Assembly (NCBI GenBank): GCA_009995705.1
Contig: JAADBR010000059.1
Span: forward strand, 1 to 22,017
Reading direction: 5' to 3'
Source of the DNA: Microcystis aeruginosa W13-11
GTDB lineage: Bacteria > Cyanobacteriota > Cyanobacteriia > Cyanobacteriales > Microcystaceae
DNA length: 22,017 nucleotides
The number at the start of each line of letters is the position of its first letter. Position 1 is the stretch's first letter. Under the pieces are notes generated by a model. That model had not been told where the DNA came from, did no database searches, and saw nothing but the letters and a program-made list of their open reading frames with translations. Below are positions 7,068 through 13,541 of this stretch, one piece after another. The position numbers and the translations under genes are program-made.

Positions 7068-7162
7068 TATAGTCATTTCAGATAATTATGATACAGTCTA
7101 GACTGGTTGAACTCTTATGAACTCTGGTATTGATATTCTCAATCCTAATTGAAATGACTATA
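7068..7162. mobile_element. Miniature inverted-repeat element, 95 bp
   Basis: TATAGTCATTTCA (7068-7080) and TGAAATGACTATA (7150-7162) are perfect 13-bp inverted repeats. Read as an 11-bp terminal repeat flanked by TA on both sides, this fits an element that duplicates the dinucleotide TA, as Tc1/mariner-IS630 transposases do. The 69-bp interior is non-coding. Confidence 0.65.
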
Positions 7163-7254
7163 GCGTTTCCTGTTCGCAAAAGGTACATTATCGATGTTGA
7201 AAAGCTTAATCAGCAAAGGTTTAAATGTGCCACACAGGGGTGAGAACCGCTATA
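7159..7254. mobile_element. Second miniature element, abutting the first
   Basis: TATAGCGTTTC (7159-7169) matches the inverse of GAACCGCTATA (7244-7254) at 10 of 11 positions, enclosing a non-coding interior. It shares the TATA at 7159-7162 with the first element, so one probably inserted at the TA end of the other. Size and TATAGC ends resemble the elements at 8502-8596 and the start of the repeats at 5532 and 15691. Confidence 0.6.
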
Positions 7255-7313
7255 TAATATTAGGTGGAGGTCTAATAGGCAGTTTCAATGCAGTGCAGCT
7301 GATAACCAGATGA

Positions 7314-7868
7314 CTATTCAGGAGAAGACAAGTGGCGTAAAATCTGGCTGGCGATGGCTGCACTCCGGCGAATTTGTTCAATTTCGGAAAGACTTTGCCA
7401 ATCTTCGGTGTCTATAGTGGTTTTGCTCTGGCCATTACGCATAGTATAGGCGTAGGGACGGGCAAAAACCTGTAAATCCTCTGGAGACCATTGGGGAAAA
7501 AGCTCCCTAAGACAAACAACAAGGCGATCAAAGTTATCTAATTGACTATTAACTAGATTTTCAGCACTTTCTACTAGACGATTTAAATGTTCGGCTGGCA
7601 GCAAAGAGGCAAATTTATCAAGGATATTAGACCGGGATGAAAGGGAAACTGTTGGGAATTTTTGGTGTAAACTACTAAAGAATCTATGAGCTTGTGTCTT
7701 GATCGCCGTTGCTTCTAGTCCTTCACACAGAGAAAAAGGCGTTTCTGTCACGTCTAAGGGATCATGACTCTCAACAGCGGTTACATCCCAGGGATAGGTG
7801 ACTTCCTCTTCGATCAGGATTGCCAGAAGTTCCGCGTTAATCTGTTCGGATAGGGATAAATTGCTCAT
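7314..7868 (-). CDS. Hypothetical protein, acidic, soluble
   Basis: I do not recognise this 184-residue protein. It has no signal peptide, membrane helix or cysteine-metal motif. It is rich in acidic residues at the N terminus (EEEVTYPWDVTAVESHDP) and mostly helical-looking afterwards, with Trp at PQWSPEDL and DWQSLSEIEQ. A GGAG about 9 bp upstream of the start on the minus strand supports translation from 7868. The gene stands alone between miniature elements on both sides, with no operon partner. It could be a lineage-specific protein; no function can be proposed. Confidence 0.6.
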   Translation of the reverse strand: MSNLSLSEQINAELLAILIEEEVTYPWDVTAVESHDPLDVTETPFSLCEGLEATAIKTQAHRFFSSLHQKFPTVSLSSRSNILDKFASLLPAEHLNRLVESAENLVNSQLDNFDRLVVCLRELFPQWSPEDLQVFARPYAYTMRNGQSKTTIDTEDWQSLSEIEQIRRSAAIASQILRHLSSPE

Positions 7869-7998
7869 AAACGATACTCCATATTTTGGCCTTTGTGGCG
7901 TTCAATGAGTAACTACATCTCGGTTTTGACAATTCCCGAAGCTACCAACAGACTTCTGGTGGAAGTCAGATGAGAGGTACTCTTGCCATAGTAGCAAT

Positions 7999-8258
7999 AA
8001 TTAGGGTTTGCTGAAAAAGCTTTTCCTGGGGGCGGGGTGTGGGCTTGGGCCGTGAACTCAGCGTTCGACCGATTTCACGCCGAGGTCCGAACGGGTGTGG
8101 GGTTTTACCGATTTTGAGGTAGTCAGTTGCCTAATTTTCAGGGAAAAAGTACCTGAATTTTGCCCCCGATCCCCGCAATGGCTGGCACTTTTTGAGGGAA
8201 AAAAAGTCTAGAAGTCTTATCCAACAAGGTTTTTAGATTTATTCAGCAAGCCCTAATT
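7999..8258. mobile_element. Non-autonomous element of about 260 bp
   Basis: TTAGGGTTTGCTGAA (8001-8015) and TTCAGCAAGCCCTAA (8242-8256) are terminal inverted repeats matching at 14 of 15 bases. Extended by one base each side they are flanked by TA, consistent with TA duplication. The interior has no ORF. The right 20 bp (8237-8256) is identical to 4267-4286, showing that the same element family left an end beside the transposase remnant. Confidence 0.65.
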
Positions 8259-8501
8259 AACCCCTGTATATTATTATTGATTACTTTTTGACTTTTGCCA
8301 GAGGCCGATCAGAAAAGTGGCATAAACTTCTCAACGCCTGAATTTGGAACAAGCTGACATCCTCTGCTGGAATCTAAAATGATAAGTTTTACCGCTCGAA
8401 TCTGTCTTCCTCTCTGTGTTCTTTCTGCCTCTGTGGTTTATCCTTAATCTTTCTGGGATCACCTGAGAAAAACTGTATGCTAGGCCATATTTAACATTTA
8501 A
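8259..8501. other. Intergenic region with a CTCTGTG-type repeat
   Basis: No credible gene. At 8412-8439 lies CTCTGTGTTCTTTCTGCCTC followed by TGTGGTTT, a low-complexity motif seen between genes in many cyanobacteria. A minus-strand open frame covers it, but its residues are the usual spurious translation of this repeat. Confidence 0.45.
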
Positions 8502-8596
8502 TATAGTGCTTTTCATGTTACTGAGGTATCGACAAGTTTTGCCAACAAAGGGTTTAAGCTCCTTGCCCATACCTCATTCTGATGAAAACTGCTATA
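8502..8596. mobile_element. Miniature element with TATAG ends, 95 bp
   Basis: The left end TATAG-TGC-TTTTCAT...TGAGGTAT (8502-8529) mirrors the right end ATACCTCA...ATGAAAA-CTG-CTATA (8570-8596). The paired blocks TATAG, TTTTCAT and TGAGGTAT are exact; the spacers differ. The interior is short and non-coding. Length and ends match the element at 7159-7254. Confidence 0.6.
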
Positions 8597-8842
8597 ATTT
8601 AATGATTTAATATTTAATCATATATCACAATAGACTATATTACTACGGGACTTAAAGTGGCTTCTTTAATTCGGCTAGGACGATTAACAAGTGTCGAAGC
8701 TCTTCGAGAACGCAGTGCCTTCGGCAACGCCGTCATCTTATTGATTAAACTTTAAAAATGCGATCATGTATTGCCGTTGTCAACGAAATAGCCGATTTTT
8801 CCGATTTTTACCTCTTGATCGCAGAATTTAAGAACCCTCAAG
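8597..8842. other. Upstream region of the arylsulfatase gene
   Basis: No gene of confidence. A short GTG-initiated frame (8657-8755) would encode about 32 residues ending in LREFS-like repeat-derived sequence and lacks a ribosome-binding site. I found no clear promoter or operator. No strong Shine-Dalgarno precedes the ATG at 8843. Confidence 0.4.
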
Positions 8843-11212
8843 ATGACCCAAGACAAACCGATCCAACGCCAAATTCTACCGATACCCGACTTGACCCCCT
8901 TCGGTCTAACCACCTACGATGCCAAGAATCCCGACACCCACTATCCCCCGATTCGAGATATCCGACCGCCGGCCGGTGCAGCCAACGTGCTGATCGTGCT
9001 GCTCGATGACGTGGGTTTTGGAGCCGCTAGTGCCTTCGGTGGTCCCTGCAATACGCCCACTTTCGAGCGATTAGCGGCGGCTGGGTTAAAATACACCCGT
9101 TTTCATACCACTGCCCTCTGTTCTCCCAGTCGTGCGGCTTTGCTCTCCGGAAGGAATCATCACTCGGTCGGCATGGGCAACATCACCGAAACCGCCACCT
9201 CCGCCCCCGGACAGAGTTCCGTCCGTCCCAACACCAAAGCCCCCCTCGCCTTAACCCTGAAGCTAAACGGCTATTCCACGGCGCAATTCGGTAAGTGCCA
9301 CGAAGTACCCGTCTGGCAAACCAGCCCGATCGGTCCCTTTGACGCTTGGCCCTCCGGCGGGGGTGGATTCGAGTATTTCTACGGCTTTATCGGTGGCGAG
9401 AATAACCAGTGGGAGCCAGCACTGTACGAGGGAACAACCCCGATCGAACCGCCGAGAACTCCGGAGGAAGGCTATCACCTGACCGAGGATCTGGCCGATC
9501 GAGCGATCGCTTGGATTAGTCAACAAAAAGCCCTCGCTCCCAATAAGCCTTTCCTTGCCTACTTCGCCCCCGGCGCAACCCACGCCCCCCACCACGTCCC
9601 GAAGGAGTGGATCGACAAGTATCGAGGCCAATTCGCTCACGGTTGGGATCGCCAGCGTGAGATCACCTTTGCCCGACAGAAAGAACTGGGCGTAATTCCC
9701 CAAAATGCCGAACTCACCCCCCGTCACGCCGAAATTCCCCCATGGGATGACATGGACGAGCGCCTGAAGCCGGTATTAGAGCGCCAGATGGAGGTGTACG
9801 CCGCCTTTCTGGAACATACCGATGATCAGGTGGGACGAGTGATTCAAGCCTTAGAAAAGCTAGAAATCCTCGACGATACGCTAATTTACGTCATCGTCGG
9901 TGATAACGGTGCCTCCGCCGAGGGAACGCTGCAGGGCGCGTTTAACGAGATGGCCAACTTCAACGGGTTAGCGAGTCTAGAAACCCCGGAATTTCTCCTC
10001 TCAAAACTAGATGACTTCGGTGCGCCCGATTCCTATAATCACTACGCGGTCGGTTGGGCCTGGGCGATGAGTAGCCCCTATAAGTGGACGAAACAGGTCG
10101 CTTCCCACTGGGGCGGCACCCGCAACGGTACGATTGTTCGTTACCCCAAACTCATCCAGGAAAAAGGTGGGATTCGTCACCAATTCTGTCACATCATTGA
10201 TGTGGCTCCGACGGTGTTGGAAGTGGTAGGCATTCCCGAACCGACGATGGTTAACGGTGTCCTACAAAGTCCCTACGAGGGTACGAGTATGGTTTATACC
10301 TTTAACGACGCAGCCGCCCCCGAACGTCATGATGTGCAGTATTTCGAGATGTTTGGCAATCGGGGCATCTATTACAAGGGTTGGAGCGCGATTACCAAGC
10401 ACCGCACCCCGTGGGTGATGACTGGACAGACGATGGTTCCTTTCGACGATGATATCTGGGAACTATACGACGGCAGTACGGATTGGACGCAAGCTCGGGA
10501 TCTCTGCAAGGAAATGCCAGAGAAACTGCACGAACTACAGCGACAATTTCTGATCGAGGCGGTTAAGTATAATGTACTGCCCCTAGATGATCGCCAAGTG
10601 GAACGGATCGATCCCGCCACCGCCGGCCGACCCACCCTCGCCAGGGGGAACTCGCAATTATTTTTCGCTGGAATGGGGCGTTTGTCCGAAAATAGCGTCA
10701 TCAACATCAAAAATAAATCCTTCTCGGTAACGGCGGAACTGGAAATTCCCCCCGAAGGCGCGGACGGGGTGATTATCGCCCAAGGCGGCCGCTTCGGTGG
10801 TTGGAGTGTCTATAGCCACGATGGAAAAGCCAAGTTCGTCTATAACGTGCTGGGGATTGAAAGTTTTGTCACCGAGGCGACGGAGACAATCCCAGCTGGC
10901 AAGCATCAGGTACGGATGGAGTTTGCCTACGATGGTGGTGGTTTAGGACGGGGGGGAAATGTCACCCTCTACTACGACGGTCAACCAGTGGGTACGGGTC
11001 GGGTAGAACGAACTCAGGCTTTTATTTTCTCCGCCGACGAAACCACGGATATCGGCTACGAATCTGGTACCCCTGTAACGGCGGAATATACTTCGAAAAC
11101 CAGTCGTTTCACCGGCAAGATCGGTTGGGTTCAACTCGATCTGGGTACGGACGATCATGACCACCTGATCGACCCGGAGGAACGTCTGAAAATTATCACG
11201 GCCCGGCAGTAG
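8843..11212 (+). CDS. Arylsulfatase, long form
   Basis: Sulfatases of this family hydrolyse sulfate esters using a formylglycine made from a Cys or Ser in CxPSR. Here the motif is CSPSRAALLSG with C93 as the residue to be modified. Metal and active-site candidates are D55-D56 (LLDDVGFG), K151 and H153 (FGKCHE), H247 (GATHAPHH), D354-N355 (DNGAS) and K417 or H422 (YKWTKQVASHWGG). At 789 residues it is about 250 longer than Pseudomonas AtsA. It resembles the long mycobacterial type, with an extra C-terminal beta-rich domain (about 610-789). There is no signal peptide, so it should act in the cytoplasm on imported substrates, or leave by another route. No formylglycine-generating enzyme or anaerobic maturase gene is in the window. 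The gene is more G+C-rich than most neighbours (argJ is similar). Proximity to the sulfate importer suggests a sulfur-scavenging role. Confidence 0.93.
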   Translation: MTQDKPIQRQILPIPDLTPFGLTTYDAKNPDTHYPPIRDIRPPAGAANVLIVLLDDVGFGAASAFGGPCNTPTFERLAAAGLKYTRFHTTALCSPSRAALLSGRNHHSVGMGNITETATSAPGQSSVRPNTKAPLALTLKLNGYSTAQFGKCHEVPVWQTSPIGPFDAWPSGGGGFEYFYGFIGGENNQWEPALYEGTTPIEPPRTPEEGYHLTEDLADRAIAWISQQKALAPNKPFLAYFAPGATHAPHHVPKEWIDKYRGQFAHGWDRQREITFARQKELGVIPQNAELTPRHAEIPPWDDMDERLKPVLERQMEVYAAFLEHTDDQVGRVIQALEKLEILDDTLIYVIVGDNGASAEGTLQGAFNEMANFNGLASLETPEFLLSKLDDFGAPDSYNHYAVGWAWAMSSPYKWTKQVASHWGGTRNGTIVRYPKLIQEKGGIRHQFCHIIDVAPTVLEVVGIPEPTMVNGVLQSPYEGTSMVYTFNDAAAPERHDVQYFEMFGNRGIYYKGWSAITKHRTPWVMTGQTMVPFDDDIWELYDGSTDWTQARDLCKEMPEKLHELQRQFLIEAVKYNVLPLDDRQVERIDPATAGRPTLARGNSQLFFAGMGRLSENSVINIKNKSFSVTAELEIPPEGADGVIIAQGGRFGGWSVYSHDGKAKFVYNVLGIESFVTEATETIPAGKHQVRMEFAYDGGGLGRGGNVTLYYDGQPVGTGRVERTQAFIFSADETTDIGYESGTPVTAEYTSKTSRFTGKIGWVQLDLGTDDHDHLIDPEERLKIITARQ

Positions 11213-11301
11213 AAAAGGGAACTTGTGATACTGGTAGTTTTATCTAGACTATCCCTCGGTTAAAAGCAAAAAAATTGAGCTTAAATTAGCAACTTTGTCC
11301 T

Positions 11302-11976
11302 ATGGAATGGTCTTTTTTGAGAAACTTTGCCATCACTTTATTCGCCCTCTTAAATCCTCTAGGGATGCTGCCCATTTTTATTAGTTACACCGCTCGCGAA
11401 GGTAAAGAAGTACAACGACTCGTGGCTCTATTTGTCTCGTTAACTGTCTTGTGTTTGTTATTGATTTTTATGTTTATCGGAACGGCAATGCTAAAATTCT
11501 TTGGTGTCACCTTAGACTCTTTTCGCCTGGCTGGTGGCGTGCTTTTGTTAATTATCGGCATCAACATTGTTAACGGTTCTGGGGCAGGGACAAAAGAGCT
11601 TTTAATTAATGAGCAAGGGGGGGATTATCTCAGCGAAGCTAAGTCAGTTTATCAGCAGATTGTTATTCCTATGGCTATGCCTTTATTAGTGGGTCCTGGG
11701 GTGATTGCTAACGTTATCCTTTATGCCAGTGAAGCCGAATCAAAGCTAGGTAATGGTACGAGCATTGAACTGATTTTGATAACAATTTTAGTCAGTTTTT
11801 TAGTCTTTCTCATCCTCGCTGCTGGCAAATGGTTACAAAGACTTTTAGGAGATGTTGGCTTGAGTATTACTCAGCGAGTTATGGGACTATTTGTAGCGGC
11901 GATCGGAGTACAATTTATGGTGACAGGTGTGATTAATATTTTTGTCGATCAGATCGTTCCGAGACTACCATCATAG
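11302..11976 (+). CDS. MarC-family integral membrane protein
   Basis: This 224-residue protein has six predicted hydrophobic helices and the family signatures: NPLGMLPIF in helix 1 (N18-P19) and the mirror motif MPLLVGPG (126-132) at the start of the second half, which reflects the internal duplication of the family (UPF0056). The family was once linked to multiple antibiotic resistance, but that was not upheld, and its substrate is unknown. It is complete in length. It lies 89 bp downstream of the arylsulfatase in the same direction, so co-transcription is possible but not indicated by a tight junction. Confidence 0.9.
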   Translation: MEWSFLRNFAITLFALLNPLGMLPIFISYTAREGKEVQRLVALFVSLTVLCLLLIFMFIGTAMLKFFGVTLDSFRLAGGVLLLIIGINIVNGSGAGTKELLINEQGGDYLSEAKSVYQQIVIPMAMPLLVGPGVIANVILYASEAESKLGNGTSIELILITILVSFLVFLILAAGKWLQRLLGDVGLSITQRVMGLFVAAIGVQFMVTGVINIFVDQIVPRLPS

Positions 11977-12071
11977 CCAATTGCTAATTAGTCTAAATAT
12001 TAGCCAAGAAAATTACTGGAAATATCAAATAAGCTGTTGTATATTTAAACTGGGTATTAAGGAGAGCAATC

Positions 12072-12215
12072 ATGAGAAATTCTGATGGATTGCTGTTGGT
12101 GGTGGTGTCGGTGCTGGCTTTTACGGGGTGGGTACCGGTACCCGCGGGGTCGGTTTATACGGTGGTTACGGTGAATCCCTGCGACATTAATACACTTGTT
12201 CTAAGCAGCCTGTAA
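12072..12215 (+). CDS. Possible 47-residue secreted peptide
   Basis: An ATG preceded by AAGGAG (12059-12064, 7-bp spacer) opens a 47-codon frame. The product has a hydrophobic core LLLVVVSVLAF (7-17) followed by VPVPAG, which looks like a short signal peptide. The sequence after it has one cysteine and no known domain. A competing reading exists: the +2 frame from about 12089 encodes a glycine/tyrosine-rich run (GGVGAGFYGVGTGTRG, then GLYGGYG) but lacks a start. The locus may therefore be a frame-shifted remnant of a Gly-rich protein. It contains the 14-bp palindrome GGGTACCGGTACCC (12130-12143). Confidence 0.3.
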   Translation: MRNSDGLLLVVVSVLAFTGWVPVPAGSVYTVVTVNPCDINTLVLSSL

Positions 12216-12241
12216 ATTTATCTACCGATGAGGATAATTCC

Positions 12242-13003
12242 ATGAGTTACAGATACATCAATCAATTAGCCACACCCGAAAATTTGCGTCGATTTCTGGA
12301 ATTTGTCGATCTAGCGGCCGGTGCGGGCCAAGAAACGGCTAATGTCTGGGAAATCGAGCGCCGATTGGTCAATAGTCGCCCGATGGAGTTATGTGTAAAA
12401 GCAGTTCTGCAAGAACCAGCTTCCGCGCAATTAGTGCAGGAAAGATACATCGGCAAACCCTACGATCTTGAAGCAATGTTAAAAATGCCGAAAGGTTCTC
12501 TCGGTTGGACTTACGGCGCAATTATGCACACTTTGGGCTATGATCCGCAATTTTATCCCCAACGCCAGCAATTTGATTCCGATGCCGACTATATTGGTTT
12601 TCGCATTGATAAAACCCACGACATCCATCACATTCTCACCGGATTTAGTTTAGATACTCTTGGAGAATTGGGAGTAATTTCTGTCACGGTCGCTCAAACT
12701 CGTTATCCTACTTTTCTCCTCATCGATCTCCTCTCTTTACTGACAACTTTTTTTACCAGTGATACTCTGTTAAGTGAGGTGGAAAGTGATGCCGATTTAA
12801 ATAAAACTCTCGGTTACAAATTCGAGTTAATTTCTCGGGGAATTACCATCGGTCGCCAGGCCCAACCCCTATTCCCGATCAAGTGGGAAGAAGGATTAGA
12901 AAAACCCTTAGATCAATGGCGTAAAGAACTGAATATCAAACCAGTTTTAGACGGGCCTTGGAGTTGGTACAGTTGCCCAGAATTACAAGCGGCGATCGCC
13001 TGA
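12242..13003 (+). CDS. COQ4-family protein
   Basis: COQ4 proteins bind a divalent metal through HDxxH-x11-E and, in mitochondria and ubiquinone-making bacteria, act in ubiquinone synthesis. This 253-residue protein has the motif exactly: H126-D127-I-H-H130 and E142 (HDIHHILTGF, then TLGELG). No signal peptide or true membrane span is seen, although 156-172 is hydrophobic; COQ4 proteins bind membranes peripherally. GAGGA about 8 bp upstream supports the start. Cyanobacteria make plastoquinone rather than ubiquinone, so the actual substrate is open. An AarF/UbiB relative lies in the same window, but 10 kb away and not in one operon. Confidence 0.88.
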   Translation: MSYRYINQLATPENLRRFLEFVDLAAGAGQETANVWEIERRLVNSRPMELCVKAVLQEPASAQLVQERYIGKPYDLEAMLKMPKGSLGWTYGAIMHTLGYDPQFYPQRQQFDSDADYIGFRIDKTHDIHHILTGFSLDTLGELGVISVTVAQTRYPTFLLIDLLSLLTTFFTSDTLLSEVESDADLNKTLGYKFELISRGITIGRQAQPLFPIKWEEGLEKPLDQWRKELNIKPVLDGPWSWYSCPELQAAIA

Positions 13004-13057
13004 TTTAACCAGCGGATTTTTATGAGAGAATGGTTAGGGATAATTCTGCTTTGATCT
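13004..13057. other. Short spacer before the broken YrhK-like gene
   Basis: No feature beyond GAGAGAATGG (about 13024), which does not open a long frame. The next ATG at 13058 lacks a strong ribosome-binding site. Confidence 0.3.
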
Positions 13058-13428
13058 ATGGTCAAAAAAACCGCTAGAAAACCCAGCTATACTCAGATTC
13101 GCTGGCTCTGTCAAATATGGGAATGATCGGTAATTTACTCCAAGCAAAAAAGATATTTTATCTTGAATGTCGGGGTAAAGACCCTCGCTTTTAGCAACGG
13201 GATGAAACCCCGACCAGTATAAAACAGCTTAAAGATATAGAATGGTGGATAGTGGTGTTAAATTTAGGTGGTTCTCTTGGCTTTTTGAGTGGCAGTGTTT
13301 TCGGCTTTTTCGGACAAGGAACAATGATTTGCTGTCAGGAATGGGGAACAAATTTCTCCTTTTTATCGGGTTCACTTTTGTTTTTAGGAGGTAGTTATTT
13401 AATGATTCCCGAAATGTTGCAAGAATAG
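13058..13428 (+). pseudogene. Small YrhK-like membrane protein gene split by an insertion
   Basis: The ATG at 13058 reads 22 codons (ending QIRWLCQIWE) and meets a TGA. About 120 bp later, an open frame resumes at GAA-TGG-TGG (13240) and encodes WWIVVLNLGGSLGFLSGS, continuing to LFLGGSYLMIPEMLQE and TAG (13426-13428). Deleting the 119 bp between the two copies of GAATG (13121-13125 and 13240-13244) joins the parts in frame. This gives an 83-residue protein with two hydrophobic helices and the general look of the YrhK family (small membrane protein of unknown function). As it stands the gene should be inactive unless the insert is excised. The domain name is from memory and moderate in certainty; the split itself is seen directly. 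Confidence 0.7.
13126..13244. mobile_element. 119-bp insertion with an 8-bp palindrome
   Basis: This is the segment that interrupts the YrhK-like frame. It is bounded by GAATG direct repeats (an alternative alignment using ATA at 13115 and 13237 gives 122 bp). Inside, GTCGGGGT (13169-13176) pairs with ACCCCGAC (13207-13214) around a 30-nt loop that itself holds complementary words (CCCTCG/CGGG). It has no coding capacity and no terminal inverted repeats. The inner hairpin resembles the right ends of IS200/IS605-type elements; such palindrome-associated derivatives are known. The direct repeats would be unusual for that family, so the origin is unresolved. Confidence 0.5.
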
Positions 13429-13429
13429 C

Positions 13430-13443
13430 TTTCAGATCTGAAA
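13430..13443. promoter_or_regulatory. 14-bp perfect palindrome TTTCAGATCTGAAA
   Basis: The palindrome sits 2 bp after the stop of the broken YrhK-like gene and about 100 bp before the channel gene. It is too short in stem and lacks a T-tract, so it is not a convincing terminator. An operator is possible, without further support. Confidence 0.3.
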
Positions 13444-13493
13444 ATTTCCCTCCTGTCTCAACCTAGGATATCTGTACCTCATGGAGGACAGTA

Positions 13494-13532
13494 ATGCCTA
13501 AACCTTACCCTACTACACAGAGAAAAATCTGA
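13494..13532 (+). CDS. Possible 12-codon upstream ORF of the channel gene
   Basis: ATG at 13494 has an excellent ribosome-binding site (GGAGGA, 13483-13488, 5-bp spacer). It encodes 12 residues (MPKPYPTTQRKI) before TGA at 13530-13532. It is in the same frame as the channel gene starting 9 bp later, whose own ATG lacks a Shine-Dalgarno. It may be a leader peptide with translational coupling, or the original N terminus of the channel cut by a stop mutation. Confidence 0.35.
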   Translation: MPKPYPTTQRKI

Positions 13533-13541
13533 CTTAATCCT

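Noticed and set aside
8331..8570. 79-residue open frame on the minus strand
   Set aside because: It runs across the CTCTGTG...CTGTGG repeat and into the miniature element at 8502; its arginine-rich sequence is typical spurious translation, and no ribosome-binding site is present.
8657..8755. 32-residue GTG-initiated frame before the arylsulfatase
   Set aside because: No ribosome-binding site; its end reads like the translated GCCTTCGGCAACGCC-type repeat common in cyanobacteria.
9263..9727. 154-residue minus-strand frame inside the arylsulfatase
   Set aside because: Antisense shadow in a G+C-rich gene; low-complexity composition and no start signals.
257..13003. AarF-family gene and COQ4 gene as one quinone-synthesis cluster
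   Set aside because: They are 10 kb apart with many unrelated genes and elements between, so linkage is probably coincidental.
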